Assembly (NCBI RefSeq): GCF_005491705.1
Contig: NZ_CP028092.1
Span: forward strand, 3,410,001 to 3,474,000
DNA length: 64,000 nucleotides
Direction of reading: 5' to 3'
Origin: Pontibacter sp. SGAir0037
GTDB taxonomy: Bacteria > Bacteroidota > Bacteroidia > Cytophagales > Hymenobacteraceae
The position numbers and the translations under genes were made by a program. Position 1 is the stretch's first letter, and each line of letters opens with the position of its first letter. The notes below the pieces were generated by a model that did no database searches, had not been told where the DNA came from, and saw only the letters and a list, made by a program, of their open reading frames with translations. Below are positions 44,251-53,954 of this stretch, piece after piece.

Positions 44251-46560
44251 ATGCGCAGCAACCATCTACTTGTTGCGGTAACTGCCCTGGCCCTTGCTGG
44301 CTGTACCGCATCCAAGAAGTCTGATAACAAAGAACCTGTCATTGCTACTCTTGGCTCCCAGACCATTTCCGCTTCTGAGTTCCAGTACGTTTATAAGAAG
44401 AATAACGAAGGCAACGAAGATGCCTATTCCCGCCAGAGCGTAACAGATTATCTCGACCTGTATACCAACTTTAAACTGAAGGTACTGGAGGCCGAAGGCC
44501 GTGGATTGGATACCACGATGGCTTTTAAGCGAGAACTGGAAGGTTATAAAGAGCAAATGGCACAGCCCTACCTCACTGAAAAAAGTGTTACAGACAACCT
44601 GGTGCGCGAGGCGTATGAGCGCCTGAAGAAAGAAGTAAATGCATCGCATATTCTCATCAGTTTACCAGCCGATGCCGATCCACAGGATACGTTAGCTGCC
44701 TATAACCGTGTGCTGGAATTACGCAACCGCGTTTTGGCTGGCGAAGATTTTGCAAAGCTGGCGAGGGAAAACTCACAAGACCCTTCGGCAGCAGAAAATG
44801 GCGGTAACTTAGGTTATTTTACAGCCATGCAAATGGTTTATCGATTCGAGGATGCTGCTTATAAAACAGCCCCCGGCGACGTTTCAATGCCTGTCCGTAC
44901 CCGCTTCGGTTATCATTTAATTAAAGTAAACGATGTACGTTCTGCCAACGGCGAGGTAAAAGTGGCCCATATCATGGTGCGTGCAACTCCTGGTATGCCA
45001 AAAGCAGACTCTCTGGCTGCTAAGCAACGGGTTGATGCTATCTACAAACGTGTGCAACGCAAAGAGAACTGGGAGAAGCTAACCGCTGAATTTTCTGAAG
45101 ACGCTAATTCTTCTGGAAATGGCGGTGAGTTGCCTTGGTTTGGAACAGGCCGTATGATTCCGTCTTTTGAAAATGCTGCCTTTGCCCTTCAGAAAGAAGG
45201 CGATGTGGCCAAGCCTGTACTTACTCCTTATGGCTGGCATATTATCCGGTTAATAGAAAAACGCGGACTACCATCTTTCGAAGACATGGAGCAATCGTTG
45301 CGAGCAAAAGTGGCAAAAGATTCCCGGTCTGAGCTTAACAAAACAGCTTTCTTAAAACGCATTAAAGCTGAAAATAACTTTACGGAGAACGAAGCTGCTA
45401 AAACTGCCGCCCTTGGCAAGGTAACCGACGAACTCCTACAAGGCAAATGGAACTACGATGCAGCCGACAAAGCCTTAAAACAGAACTTGTTTTCTATACA
45501 AGGTAAAAACTATACAGTTGGTGATTTCTTTGCTTATGCTAAAGCGGAACAACGCCCTCGAACAACAGGTACAGCGCCTCATGCTTTCAGCCTGCTTTAC
45601 GACAACTATGTAAACAAAGCGTTGCTCGATTACGAGAAGGCTAACCTGGAGCAAAAGTACCCGGACTACCGCATGCTGGTAAAAGAGTACCACGATGGTA
45701 TCCTGCTTTTCCAGTTAATGGACGAAAAAGTATGGTCTAAAGCAGTGGAAGACACTACAGGACTTAAAACTTACTTCGAACAAAACAAAGAGAAGTATAA
45801 GTGGGGCGAACGTGCTCAGGCTACTATCATCAGTGCTGCCAACAAAGATCTCCTGAACAAAGTACAGGAGCAACTGGCTGTAAGACGTTATCCGCTGGTT
45901 TCTACCAAAGTGGCGGATGTTTTATTCGAGAGCAACAGCAGCACCTTAACACAAGAGGGTAAGGCAAAACTGGATGAGTTGGTGGCCCGACTTAACAGCG
46001 ATGCCAGTCTAAGCTTAACCATTAACGGACATACAGATGCCCGTGAAGCAACAGGCAAGAAGAGCCTGGCAGCAGAACGCGCGCAGAAAGCGGCAACTTA
46101 CTTAACAGAAAAAGGTGTGCCAGCCGATAAAATAGCAACGCAGGTGTTAGGCAAAACAAAGCAGGTAGCATCGGATAATTCTGAAGCCGGCCGTCGCCGT
46201 AACCGCAGAGCTTCTTTTGTTCTTTATTCGTCTGACTTAAACTACCTGGCCGACAACCTGAATATTGGCAACCCACTGGGAGTGCAGATAACGGAAAAGA
46301 AATTCCAGAAAGGTGAGAACAAGGCACTTGATTCGGTTAAATGGGAAAAAGGCACTTACACCACCCAGCACAATGGCCGCGAATACCTGATTGTTATTTC
46401 GGATGTGCTGGCCCCGGGTTACAAGCAATTAAGCGAAGTACGTGGAGTTGCTACATCAGATTACCAGAACTACCTGGAGCAGGAATGGATAAAGGAACTG
46501 AAAAGCAAATACCCGGTAAATGTTAAAACCGATGAAATCGAGAAGCTGATCAGAAAGTAA
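44251..46560 (+). CDS. PpiC foldase lipoprotein with inserted OmpA-like domain
   Basis: A 769-residue lipoprotein (lipobox LAGC, Cys18). SurA-like helical N-terminal part; two parvulin PPIase domains (about 135-225 and 238-345: NASHILISLPA, then EVKVAHIMVRA); and a C-terminal foldase part that is interrupted by an OmpA/MotB-type peptidoglycan-binding domain (about 550-660: VLFESNSSTL, NGHTDAREATGKKSLAAERA, EAGRRRNRRASF). The chain then returns to foldase-like sequence (FQKGENKALDSVKWEKG ... YLEQEWIKEL), quoted in parts. It probably chaperones outer-membrane proteins while tethered to both membrane and wall. The following gene is a second foldase. Confidence 0.9.
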   Translation: MRSNHLLVAVTALALAGCTASKKSDNKEPVIATLGSQTISASEFQYVYKKNNEGNEDAYSRQSVTDYLDLYTNFKLKVLEAEGRGLDTTMAFKRELEGYKEQMAQPYLTEKSVTDNLVREAYERLKKEVNASHILISLPADADPQDTLAAYNRVLELRNRVLAGEDFAKLARENSQDPSAAENGGNLGYFTAMQMVYRFEDAAYKTAPGDVSMPVRTRFGYHLIKVNDVRSANGEVKVAHIMVRATPGMPKADSLAAKQRVDAIYKRVQRKENWEKLTAEFSEDANSSGNGGELPWFGTGRMIPSFENAAFALQKEGDVAKPVLTPYGWHIIRLIEKRGLPSFEDMEQSLRAKVAKDSRSELNKTAFLKRIKAENNFTENEAAKTAALGKVTDELLQGKWNYDAADKALKQNLFSIQGKNYTVGDFFAYAKAEQRPRTTGTAPHAFSLLYDNYVNKALLDYEKANLEQKYPDYRMLVKEYHDGILLFQLMDEKVWSKAVEDTTGLKTYFEQNKEKYKWGERAQATIISAANKDLLNKVQEQLAVRRYPLVSTKVADVLFESNSSTLTQEGKAKLDELVARLNSDASLSLTINGHTDAREATGKKSLAAERAQKAATYLTEKGVPADKIATQVLGKTKQVASDNSEAGRRRNRRASFVLYSSDLNYLADNLNIGNPLGVQITEKKFQKGENKALDSVKWEKGTYTTQHNGREYLIVISDVLAPGYKQLSEVRGVATSDYQNYLEQEWIKELKSKYPVNVKTDEIEKLIRK

Positions 46561-46676
46561 ACCTGTTCATACTCCGGCAGCTCTTTTTGATTTAGTTAAA
46601 GTAAGATATTATCAGAATAAAGCACTAATTTGTGCGTTGATTTAGCAGCGCATACAAGTTTTAAGTTATATATACA

Positions 46677-48044
46677 TTGAAAAAGAATAGTATATTTTCC
46701 AAAGTAGCCTTAGTAGCTCTTTTTTTAATGCTAGCTACTGTAGCTACCTTCGCCCAAGCACCAGTACGCCAAAAAGTTGACGGCATTATTGCCAAAGTAG
46801 ATAACCACATTATTCTACGTTCTGAACTGGAGTTCAGCTACCAGCAGTATTTAAACCAAACAAAGCAACAACCCTCTGCTGAATTAAAATGCCAGCTCTT
46901 CGAATCGATGGTGCAAGACAAGCTGTTGCTAGCCAGAGCCGCCATCGACTCTATTACCGTAGAAGATGCCAGGGTTGTCAGCGAACTTGACCGGCGTATG
47001 AATTACCTGGCTTCGCAGGTAGGAGGCGTAGAGCGCCTGGAGCAGTACTACAAGAAGAGCGTAAGGCAGTTAAAAGATGAACTCAGACGTTCTGTACGTG
47101 AGGAATTGGTTTCTGCTAAAATGCAGGAAGAAATTAGTGGCAAAGTAACTGTAACGCCAAAAGAAGTAAGACGTTATTTCAACTCTATTCCGTCTGATAG
47201 CCTTCCGTATTTCTCCAGTGAAGTAGAACTGGCAGAAATTGTGAAATACGCAGCCGTTAGTAAAGCTCAAAAAGCAGAGGCGCGTCAGAAACTGGAAGCC
47301 ATACGCGACCGTATACTCGCAGGCGAAGATTTTGCAACCCTTGCCAGACAGTTTTCTGACGATGTTGGCTCCGGGCAACAAGGTGGTGAAATAGGTTTTA
47401 TGGGTAGAAGACAGCTTGTGCCAGAGTATGAAGCGGCAGCGCTTCGCCTTGAGCCGGGACAACTGTCCAACATCGTAGAATCCCAGTTTGGCTTTCACCT
47501 TATCCAGTTGATCGAACGCAGAGGTCAAGAGTTTAATTCGCGCCATATTCTGATAAAGCCTGCTACAGCAACGGTAGATATCGATGAGGCGGCTACTGCT
47601 TTAGATAGCATTCGTACCTTGATTTTAAATGACTCGATTACATTTGCTAAAGCAGCCAAAGATTTCTCTGACGACTCTAATACAAAGGATAACGGCGGTA
47701 TGATGAGCAGCCCGGCAACAGGAAGCACTTATTTTCCAATGGACCAGGTTGATCCGGGGATTTTCTTTGTGATTGACACGATGCAGGTTGGTGAGATTTC
47801 AAAACCAATTGCGTTTCGTACAGCAGACGGCCAGGAGGCTGTTCGCATCATTAAACTAGTTTCTAAGTCTGCCCCTCACCTGGCCAACTTACGCGACGAT
47901 TATCAGAAAATAGCAACGGCAGCACTTCGACAGAAAAAAGGAAAAGCAGTGGATGCCTGGTTTAAAAAGAATTTTGATTCCGTTTTTATAGAAATAGATC
48001 CTGAATTCCAGAATTGTAACGTTCTCCAACAACTAACGCAGTAG
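46677..48044 (+). CDS. SurA-like periplasmic peptidyl-prolyl isomerase
   Basis: A 455-residue protein with a signal peptide (KVALVALFLMLATVATFAQ) that starts at a TTG (46677). The SurA-like N-terminal helical domain (VDGIIAKVDNHIILRSELE) is followed by two PpiC domains (about 180-280, VELAEIVKYA start; and 290-390, FNSRHILIKPA). It assists outer-membrane protein folding in the periplasm. It follows the OmpA-containing foldase by 116 bp and precedes the MoxR gene by 6 bp, a grouping frequent in this phylum. Confidence 0.93.
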   Translation: MKKNSIFSKVALVALFLMLATVATFAQAPVRQKVDGIIAKVDNHIILRSELEFSYQQYLNQTKQQPSAELKCQLFESMVQDKLLLARAAIDSITVEDARVVSELDRRMNYLASQVGGVERLEQYYKKSVRQLKDELRRSVREELVSAKMQEEISGKVTVTPKEVRRYFNSIPSDSLPYFSSEVELAEIVKYAAVSKAQKAEARQKLEAIRDRILAGEDFATLARQFSDDVGSGQQGGEIGFMGRRQLVPEYEAAALRLEPGQLSNIVESQFGFHLIQLIERRGQEFNSRHILIKPATATVDIDEAATALDSIRTLILNDSITFAKAAKDFSDDSNTKDNGGMMSSPATGSTYFPMDQVDPGIFFVIDTMQVGEISKPIAFRTADGQEAVRIIKLVSKSAPHLANLRDDYQKIATAALRQKKGKAVDAWFKKNFDSVFIEIDPEFQNCNVLQQLTQ

Positions 48045-48050
48045 AACCGA

Positions 48051-49016
48051 ATGAAGCAGTACACCTCCGACAAAGAAGCCGCTGATGCGCTATACCGCTC
48101 TTACCAGGAGCTTACATCCGAGATATCGAAAGTAATAGTAGGTCAGGAAGAGGTAGTCAGGCTGGTGCTAACAGCCGTTTTTTGTCAGGGGCACTGCTTA
48201 TTGGTTGGCGTTCCGGGTCTGGCGAAGACCTTACTTATCCATACAATCGCATCCTCGCTGGACATGTCGTTCAGCAGGGTACAGTTTACACCCGACCTGA
48301 TGCCTTCTGATATAGTAGGTGCAGAAACAATGGACAAGGACCGTAACTTTAGCTTCGTTTCCGGCCCTATTTTCTCTAATATTGTTCTGGCGGATGAAAT
48401 AAACCGTACGCCTCCTAAGACCCAGGCAGCCCTGCTGGAATCAATGCAGGAATACTCTGTTACAGTAGCTGGCCGTAAATATGAGCTGCCAAAACCATTT
48501 TTCGTACTGGCAACCCAAAACCCGATTGAACAGGAAGGAACTTACCCTCTTCCGGAGGCACAGCTCGACCGCTTCATGTTTAACATCACACTTGGCTACC
48601 CCAGTTATGAATCGGAGCTTCAGATTGTAAAGAACACAACCGGAGCCGCTAAAAACGCGCTGAACAAGATACTGCATGCAGATGATATACTGGCTTTTCA
48701 GCAACTGGTACGACGCGTGCCAGTAGTAGATAATGTGGTTGAGTACGCTGTAAAACTTGTGCATAAGACACGGCCTGATATGCCCATGGCTTCCCAACTG
48801 GCTAATCAGTACCTGGAGTGGGGAGCAGGCCCTCGTGCATCGCAGCACCTTATTATTGGTGCTAAATGTAATGCATTGCTCAATGGCAAGTATTCTCCCG
48901 ATATAGAAGATGTGCAGGCGGTAGCTCTTCCGATATTACGCCACCGCATTGTCCGGAACTTTAAGGCAGAAGCCGAGGGTATTACAGTAGAAAAGCTGAT
49001 CTCCGACCTTTTATAA
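48051..49016 (+). CDS. MoxR-family AAA ATPase
   Basis: A 321-residue AAA+ ATPase. Walker A GVPGLAKT, Walker B VLADEINRTPP and sensor LATQNPIEQEGTYPLPEAQLDRF (quoted in short pieces elsewhere) are those of MoxR proteins, which act as chaperones for VWA-containing partners. Unusually, no DUF58/VWA gene follows; the next gene is a 143-residue unknown. It starts 6 bp after the second foldase, so it belongs to the same transcript. Confidence 0.94.
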   Translation: MKQYTSDKEAADALYRSYQELTSEISKVIVGQEEVVRLVLTAVFCQGHCLLVGVPGLAKTLLIHTIASSLDMSFSRVQFTPDLMPSDIVGAETMDKDRNFSFVSGPIFSNIVLADEINRTPPKTQAALLESMQEYSVTVAGRKYELPKPFFVLATQNPIEQEGTYPLPEAQLDRFMFNITLGYPSYESELQIVKNTTGAAKNALNKILHADDILAFQQLVRRVPVVDNVVEYAVKLVHKTRPDMPMASQLANQYLEWGAGPRASQHLIIGAKCNALLNGKYSPDIEDVQAVALPILRHRIVRNFKAEAEGITVEKLISDLL

Positions 49017-49127
49017 TATCGGCACCTGCACAGCCCATACTTTGCCTAAACCAGGTAAGCACATTGTAACTAATACAAATTAGGTGTAGTTTTGCACCAT
49101 TCGTAATAACATACCCTAAAAAGCCTT

Positions 49128-49559
49128 ATGGAAGCGCCTGCATTATTCATCCGCTTTAAAGATAACCTGGAAATTATCCTGGGTGCACTAAACAGCAAAT
49201 TAGAAGTGCGATCTATGCCCTACAATACTTCTATTCCCCTGGAAGTAGATTTACTTGCCGGCATTCTCCGTATTCATGGCCTTCATTTTACATCAGAAAC
49301 AGTAGGCGCCAGCCGCCTGCAGGACTTTTACCAATGGTTTCTGCAAAACGAAGAACAGGTAGCTGATGTGATGCACCGTGTTATGGAAGATAAAAAAGCG
49401 TACATAAAAACAGATCAGGGTACGGTGCTGCAAAAAGAAATGCTTTACAGAAGACTGGAGTATTTTAAAGAAACAGCGCATACGTTAGATGTAATGATGC
49501 GCCAGCAGCAATTAAAAAGCCCAAAGCACTTTCAGTACCCCTTCCTGCTCAACCAATAA
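49128..49559 (+). CDS. hypothetical protein
   Basis: A 143-residue soluble, mostly helical protein (MEAPALFIRFKDNLE start; DFYQWFLQNEEQVADVMHRV in the middle). No signal peptide, membrane segment or conserved catalytic motif is seen. It lies 111 bp downstream of the MoxR gene on the same strand and ends at a perfect terminator, so it may be the last gene of the foldase/MoxR transcript. I do not recognise a family. Confidence 0.7.
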   Translation: MEAPALFIRFKDNLEIILGALNSKLEVRSMPYNTSIPLEVDLLAGILRIHGLHFTSETVGASRLQDFYQWFLQNEEQVADVMHRVMEDKKAYIKTDQGTVLQKEMLYRRLEYFKETAHTLDVMMRQQQLKSPKHFQYPFLLNQ

Positions 49560-49561
49560 AG

Positions 49562-49604
49562 CATAAGAGAAAAGCCAGCTACAACAGCTGGCTTTTCTCT
49601 TATG
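49562..49604. terminator. 19-bp perfect bidirectional hairpin
   Basis: CATAAGAGAAAAGCCAGCT and its exact reverse complement flank ACAAC. It separates the 143-residue gene from the convergent SDR gene and has T-rich sequence inside each outer arm. Confidence 0.85.
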
Positions 49605-49665
49605 TTGCCATATAAAGCTTAATTAGCTTTTTGCACTACCCTAGGCTGACTTTGCCAAAGAGCTT

Positions 49666-50529
49666 CTACTTTCTTACCGACGTATGGCCTTCTCTGGCAT
49701 GCTGTATATCCAGCTCTCCTTCCGGCTCTTTCTTCATAGAGGAGTCGGCCATAGCGCCCACAGGCCCTTTTGCCACAGTAATACCCCCATCTACCATATA
49801 CAGAGCACCAGTTACATAAGAGGCTTCGTCTGAGGCCAAGAACAGGTATACATTGGCTACTTCTTCTGTTGTACCTCTGCGGCCCATTGGCGTCGCCAGC
49901 TTCATGGTTTCTACCATCTTACTGTCCATGGGGCCTGTGCCTGTATGTGTCCAGGCGGTATCAATCGGACCAGGACCTACAATATTACAACGCACCCCAA
50001 ATTGAGCCTGCTCTACGGCAAGCCCTTTCATAAAAGCGTGCATAAAGCCTTTGGTACCACCATAGGGCGCATTCTGGGCGATACCAATCATACCAGCCTC
50101 AGAACCAGCCGACACAATATTACCTTTTGTTTTCTGCAGTTCAGGTAAAGCCGCTTTCGACATGTTAAAGGCAGACTTCAGGTTATTCTTGATCATGTAA
50201 TCGAAAGCTTCCTCCGTGAAATCGGTTAAAACGTTTACTTCCGGAAAAACACCTGCATTGTTGATAAGAATGTCCAGTTTACCATATTGGCTTATGGCCA
50301 GGTTAACGCAATTCTTAGCGTTAGCCTCGGTAGATATATCACCTGTAAAAGCGATAGCTGTACCGCCTGCACTCTGAATTTCTTTTACGACATCTTCTAC
50401 AGGATCTTCGGCAAAACCTGCCACTACTACTTTAGCGCCTTCGCTTGCAAACTTCTTGCAGATCGCCTCCCCTATTCCGGTGCCGCCACCTGTTACGATG
50501 GCTACTTTTTCTTTTAATCTATTTCCCAT
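49666..50529 (-). CDS. SDR family oxidoreductase
   Basis: A 287-residue short-chain dehydrogenase. Cofactor motif TGGGTGIG (residues 13-20), structural NNAG in LINNAGVF, and the catalytic Tyr-Lys of YGGTK with a Ser in the SAGSEAG strand are present. NAD(P) preference and substrate cannot be told. ATG 50529 (MGNRLKEK) gives the usual N-terminus; an ATG 41 codons upstream would add a Leu/Val-rich stretch without homology. The last 28 residues are a polar tail (MKKEPEGELDIQHAREG) beyond the normal SDR end. Confidence 0.9.
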   Translation of the reverse strand: MGNRLKEKVAIVTGGGTGIGEAICKKFASEGAKVVVAGFAEDPVEDVVKEIQSAGGTAIAFTGDISTEANAKNCVNLAISQYGKLDILINNAGVFPEVNVLTDFTEEAFDYMIKNNLKSAFNMSKAALPELQKTKGNIVSAGSEAGMIGIAQNAPYGGTKGFMHAFMKGLAVEQAQFGVRCNIVGPGPIDTAWTHTGTGPMDSKMVETMKLATPMGRRGTTEEVANVYLFLASDEASYVTGALYMVDGGITVAKGPVGAMADSSMKKEPEGELDIQHAREGHTSVRK

Positions 50530-50700
50530 TTTTTTAAGTTTTATGCTGACTATTGCTTGGTATAAAGTAACGGCAGAAAGGCTGGTGAGGTTAATAAGCA
50601 TATTGCCAGCAGCCACGATACATTTTATCAAAATTAGCGTATGCAATACCAAAGTACCTGATAATCAGCTTAGCCCCTTAACCTTAAACACCATAACCCT

Positions 50701-51330
50701 ATGAGCTTCCTTTACAACATCTTGCCCGATACCTTTGCTGAACGGCTCGAGACAGCGCAATTGCTCTTAAGGCCTTACCAGGAAGAAGATGCCAGTGACT
50801 TTTTCAGGCTGATTCATGAAAGTTCAGATACGCTAAACCCGGCTTTCGGCGGGCGCCTGAACCGCGTAAAAGCACTTGAAGATGCCCGCACACAGGTACA
50901 GCAGCTACGCACTTACTGGGACAACCGCAAAATGTTTGACTTTGGTGTCTGGCAGAAAAGTGATGAGGCATACATAGGCGATATTGCTCTTAAGAACTTT
51001 GATCATACCGTTCCCAAAGCAGAAATAGGGCTTTATTTTAACCATTGGCCTGCATCTAAAGCAAGTGCCAAAGAATCATTAGAGCTTATGCTGCGGCTGG
51101 CATTCGAAACTATTGCTCTGAACAAAGTTTATATCCGCTGCACACTCACCAACTTATTCTATGGTGAACTTGCTGAGTCCTGTGGCTTTCTTAAAGAAGG
51201 ACTGTTAAGAAGCGATTACAAAGGCGTTGATTCAGATGAGCTTTTTGACGTAATCTACTATGGTATGACCCGCAAAGATTATGAGCAGCAAAGGCATAAG
51301 GAACTTGAGCAGGATAAAGCACTTGTTTAA
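50701..51330 (+). CDS. GNAT acetyltransferase, RimJ/RimL type
   Basis: A 209-residue N-acetyltransferase of the GNAT fold: LLLRPYQEEDASDFFRL at the start, the acetyl-CoA-binding region about 105-150 (IGLYFNHWPASKASAKESL) and NKVYIRCTLTNLFYGELAESCGF typical of RimJ/RimL-like enzymes (quoted in parts), which act on N-termini or on small amines. It is divergent from the SDR gene. Substrate unknown. Confidence 0.9.
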   Translation: MSFLYNILPDTFAERLETAQLLLRPYQEEDASDFFRLIHESSDTLNPAFGGRLNRVKALEDARTQVQQLRTYWDNRKMFDFGVWQKSDEAYIGDIALKNFDHTVPKAEIGLYFNHWPASKASAKESLELMLRLAFETIALNKVYIRCTLTNLFYGELAESCGFLKEGLLRSDYKGVDSDELFDVIYYGMTRKDYEQQRHKELEQDKALV

Positions 51331-51640
51331 GGTTAACTTGCATAACAATTCTTTTCCTAAGAGTGCTTTCCACTACACGACCGAAGTGTGATTGCTTCGA
51401 CAAAACTTACTTACACCTAACTAATATTATTAGCAATTAATTTCCTTACCATAGCTTTTGCCGTATATCATGCCTCTTGTAAGTTATGGCAATGCACTTG
51501 AATTTATTTTTCAACCTTTGCTTTAGAAGCTGAAAATAAAGATAAATTTGTAGCAAAAATGGCACAAAATAGGTAAAGCAGGTGTTATCATAATATAAAA
51601 ACGGAAGCTAAATTATTTAGTAAATTATAGCATAACATTT
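51331..51640. other. intergenic region upstream of recA
   Basis: The recA leader region (372 bp in all) is AT-rich. Apart from a candidate promoter at 51641-51670 I see no gene, RNA or LexA-like dyad. Confidence 0.4.
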
Positions 51641-51670
51641 TTGAAATTTGCTACTGATTTCGTAATTTCA
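51641..51670 (+). promoter_or_regulatory. candidate recA promoter
   Basis: TTG (51641-51643), 19 nt, TAATTTCA (51663-51670), two mismatches to TAnnTTTG, about 30 bp before the recA ATG. Confidence 0.4.
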
Positions 51671-51702
51671 CCTTCAATATAAAGCACATTTAATTTTAGA
51701 AC

Positions 51703-52746
51703 ATGAGCGTAAGCAACGAAAAACTTAAGGCCCTGCAGCTAACCATTGATAAGCTCGATAAAACTTATGGAAAAGGCACTGTCATGAAGTTAAGCGACAA
51801 TAAAGTAGAGGATGTTCCGGCCATCTCTACAGGTTCGCTTGGTTTAGATATTGCATTGGGTGTTGGTGGTTTACCACGTGGTCGTGTAATTGAAATATAC
51901 GGACCGGAATCTTCTGGTAAAACCACGCTTACTATGCACTGTATTGCGGAAGCACAGCGTAAAGGAGGATTGGCTGCGTTCATTGATGCCGAGCACGCTT
52001 TCGATAAAGTATATGCCGAGAAACTAGGTATTGATACTGAAAACTTATTGATCTCTCAGCCAGACAACGGTGAGCAGGCACTGGAAATTGCCGACCACCT
52101 GATTCGCTCTGGTGCTATTGATATTATTGTAATTGACTCTGTAGCAGCTCTTGTACCGAAAGGTGAATTAGAAGGCGATATGGGCGACAGCAAAATGGGT
52201 TTACAGGCTCGTTTAATGTCTCAGGCACTTCGTAAACTGACGGGAACGATCAACAAAACAGGATGCTGCTGTATCTTCATCAACCAGCTTCGTGAGAAGA
52301 TCGGGGTGATGTTCGGTAACCCTGAAACTACTACAGGTGGTAACGCACTTAAGTTCTATGCTTCTGTTCGCCTGGATATCCGTAGAGTTGGCCAGATTAA
52401 AGAGAGTGCTGATAACATCACTGGTAACCGTACACGTGTGAAAGTGGTGAAAAATAAAGTAGCGCCTCCATTTAAAGTGGTAGAATTCGACATTATGTAT
52501 GGAGAAGGTATCTCTAAAGTAGGCGAAATTCTTGACCTTGGTGTAGAGCTTGGTGTAGTACAGAAATCAGGTTCCTGGTTCTCTTACAATGGCGATAAGC
52601 TTGGCCAGGGCCGTGATGGTGTGAAGCAGATTCTACTTGACAATCCTGAACTGATGGAAGAGATTGAAGGTAAGATCAGAGCTATTATCAAAGGCGAACC
52701 TGAAAAGGTTGCCGCTGCATTAGAAGAAGATCGATCTGAAGACTAA
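51703..52746 (+). CDS. recA: recombinase RecA
   Basis: A 347-residue RecA: Walker A GPESSGKT (residues 67-74), the catalytic Glu in FIDAEHAFD, Walker [11 protein letters not shown], loop L1/L2 regions ([38 protein letters not shown], quoted in parts) and an acidic C-terminus. It mediates strand exchange and SOS induction. Start and length are standard. No lexA is seen nearby. Followed by a good terminator. Confidence 0.98.
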   Translation: MSVSNEKLKALQLTIDKLDKTYGKGTVMKLSDNKVEDVPAISTGSLGLDIALGVGGLPRGRVIEIYGPESSGKTTLTMHCIAEAQRKGGLAAFIDAEHAFDKVYAEKLGIDTENLLISQPDNGEQALEIADHLIRSGAIDIIVIDSVAALVPKGELEGDMGDSKMGLQARLMSQALRKLTGTINKTGCCCIFINQLREKIGVMFGNPETTTGGNALKFYASVRLDIRRVGQIKESADNITGNRTRVKVVKNKVAPPFKVVEFDIMYGEGISKVGEILDLGVELGVVQKSGSWFSYNGDKLGQGRDGVKQILLDNPELMEEIEGKIRAIIKGEPEKVAAALEEDRSED

Positions 52747-52773
52747 AACTTGTTCTTTTAGATACAGTAATGG

Positions 52774-52803
52774 AAAAGGTGCTATGATTATAGCACCTTT
52801 TTC
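52774..52803 (+). terminator. recA terminator
   Basis: A perfect 12-bp stem (AAAAGGTGCTAT / ATAGCACCTTTT, GATT loop) with T5 at the end of the right arm. Confidence 0.88.
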
Positions 52804-52914
52804 GTTTTATGCGTGTTGATTAGCACGAAAGAACTTGCTAACTTAGAAGAAATGAAGCAGTTGGTATAGTACTTGTTATGATACAAGCAAAACTGCTAAT
52901 TTAGATCAGAAGGT

Positions 52915-53721
52915 ATGAAGAAGATTATTCCGGCATTAGGGCTACTTTTTTTGGTAATTTCAGGGTTTGTAACAAAACAGGTATTACGTACAGTGCCTAA
53001 CGAAAGCTTTTCGACAGGCGAAGTATTAAAATATAAAGTGCACTATGGCCCTATAAACGCTGCTGAAGCAGTAATAGATGTTGCTCCTACGCTGCATACT
53101 GTAAATGGCCGGCCATGTTATAAAGCAACGGTAAACGGTAAAACAACAGGCTCGTTCGATTTCTTTATCAAGATCAGGGATACCTGGCAATCGTATATAG
53201 ATACGGCCGCTATTCTACCTATGCGCTATGCCAGCAACATAGAAGAAGGCAGCTATCGCAAAAAAGAAACAGTAGAATTTAACCATATTGCGAATACGGC
53301 CTACGTTGATAAACGAAAAAAGAAAGAGAAGGAAACCGGTACCTTTCCCATACCTGCCAATGCACAGGATATTGTAAGTGGCTTCTACTACCTTAGAACC
53401 TTAAACTATGATAAGATGAAAGTTGGCGAGAGGTTCAGTATCAAAGGTTTTTTTGACCAGGAAGCATTTGACATGGTTGTTACTTTCCATGGCCGTGAAA
53501 CGGTGAGCACTAAAATAGGGAAAATAAACGCCATCAAGCTTACGCCTAAAATGCCAAGCAACAAGCTATTCAAGGGAGAAGATGCCATCACAGTCTATCT
53601 CTCAGACGACATGAACAAAATACCTGTGCTGATACAAGCTAATATGTTTGTAGGATCTGTAAAAGTAGACCTGTTCGAATACAAGAACCTGAAGCACCGG
53701 ATTTACATTGCCCAAAAATAA
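52915..53721 (+). CDS. DUF3108 domain protein
   Basis: A 268-residue exported protein (signal-peptide-like KKIIPALGLLFLVISGFV). The mature part has the DUF3108 pattern: GEVLKYKVHYGPINAAEA near residue 38, then RPCYKATVNGKTTGSFDFF, and a C-terminal YLSDDMNKIPVLIQANMFVG, all in the periplasmic beta-sandwich style (each quoted in part). Function is not established for the family; a role in envelope lipid or glycan handling has been guessed. Single gene; its TAA lies inside a hairpin. Confidence 0.85.
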   Translation: MKKIIPALGLLFLVISGFVTKQVLRTVPNESFSTGEVLKYKVHYGPINAAEAVIDVAPTLHTVNGRPCYKATVNGKTTGSFDFFIKIRDTWQSYIDTAAILPMRYASNIEEGSYRKKETVEFNHIANTAYVDKRKKKEKETGTFPIPANAQDIVSGFYYLRTLNYDKMKVGERFSIKGFFDQEAFDMVVTFHGRETVSTKIGKINAIKLTPKMPSNKLFKGEDAITVYLSDDMNKIPVLIQANMFVGSVKVDLFEYKNLKHRIYIAQK

Positions 53722-53757
53722 CAAGAAAGCCAGCCATAAGGTTGGCTTTCTTGTTAT
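53718..53757. terminator. 18-bp hairpin overlapping the DUF3108 stop codon
   Basis: An 18-bp stem (one G-U pair) with a 4-nt loop starts at the stop codon of the DUF3108 gene. Like the hairpin at 24330 it includes a stop codon in its left arm. Confidence 0.72.
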
Positions 53758-53954
53758 ACATACCCTTAGCAAGAGGCAGTGCTATGTTAAGAATTTATTA
53801 TGATTTAATTATGCTAAAGTAATTTGGCTGAATGTGCAGTATATTTGACGTGAATTATTAGGCATTGCAACAGTGAACAGAGTTAAATACGCTCACCTAC
53901 AGTAAAGCGTGCAGCAGCTCTGATAAACCCTGAAAAACGCTAAATTATACAACT

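Noticed and set aside
51331..51702. SOS box upstream of recA
   Set aside because: I looked for a LexA-like dyad near the candidate promoter and found none I could support.
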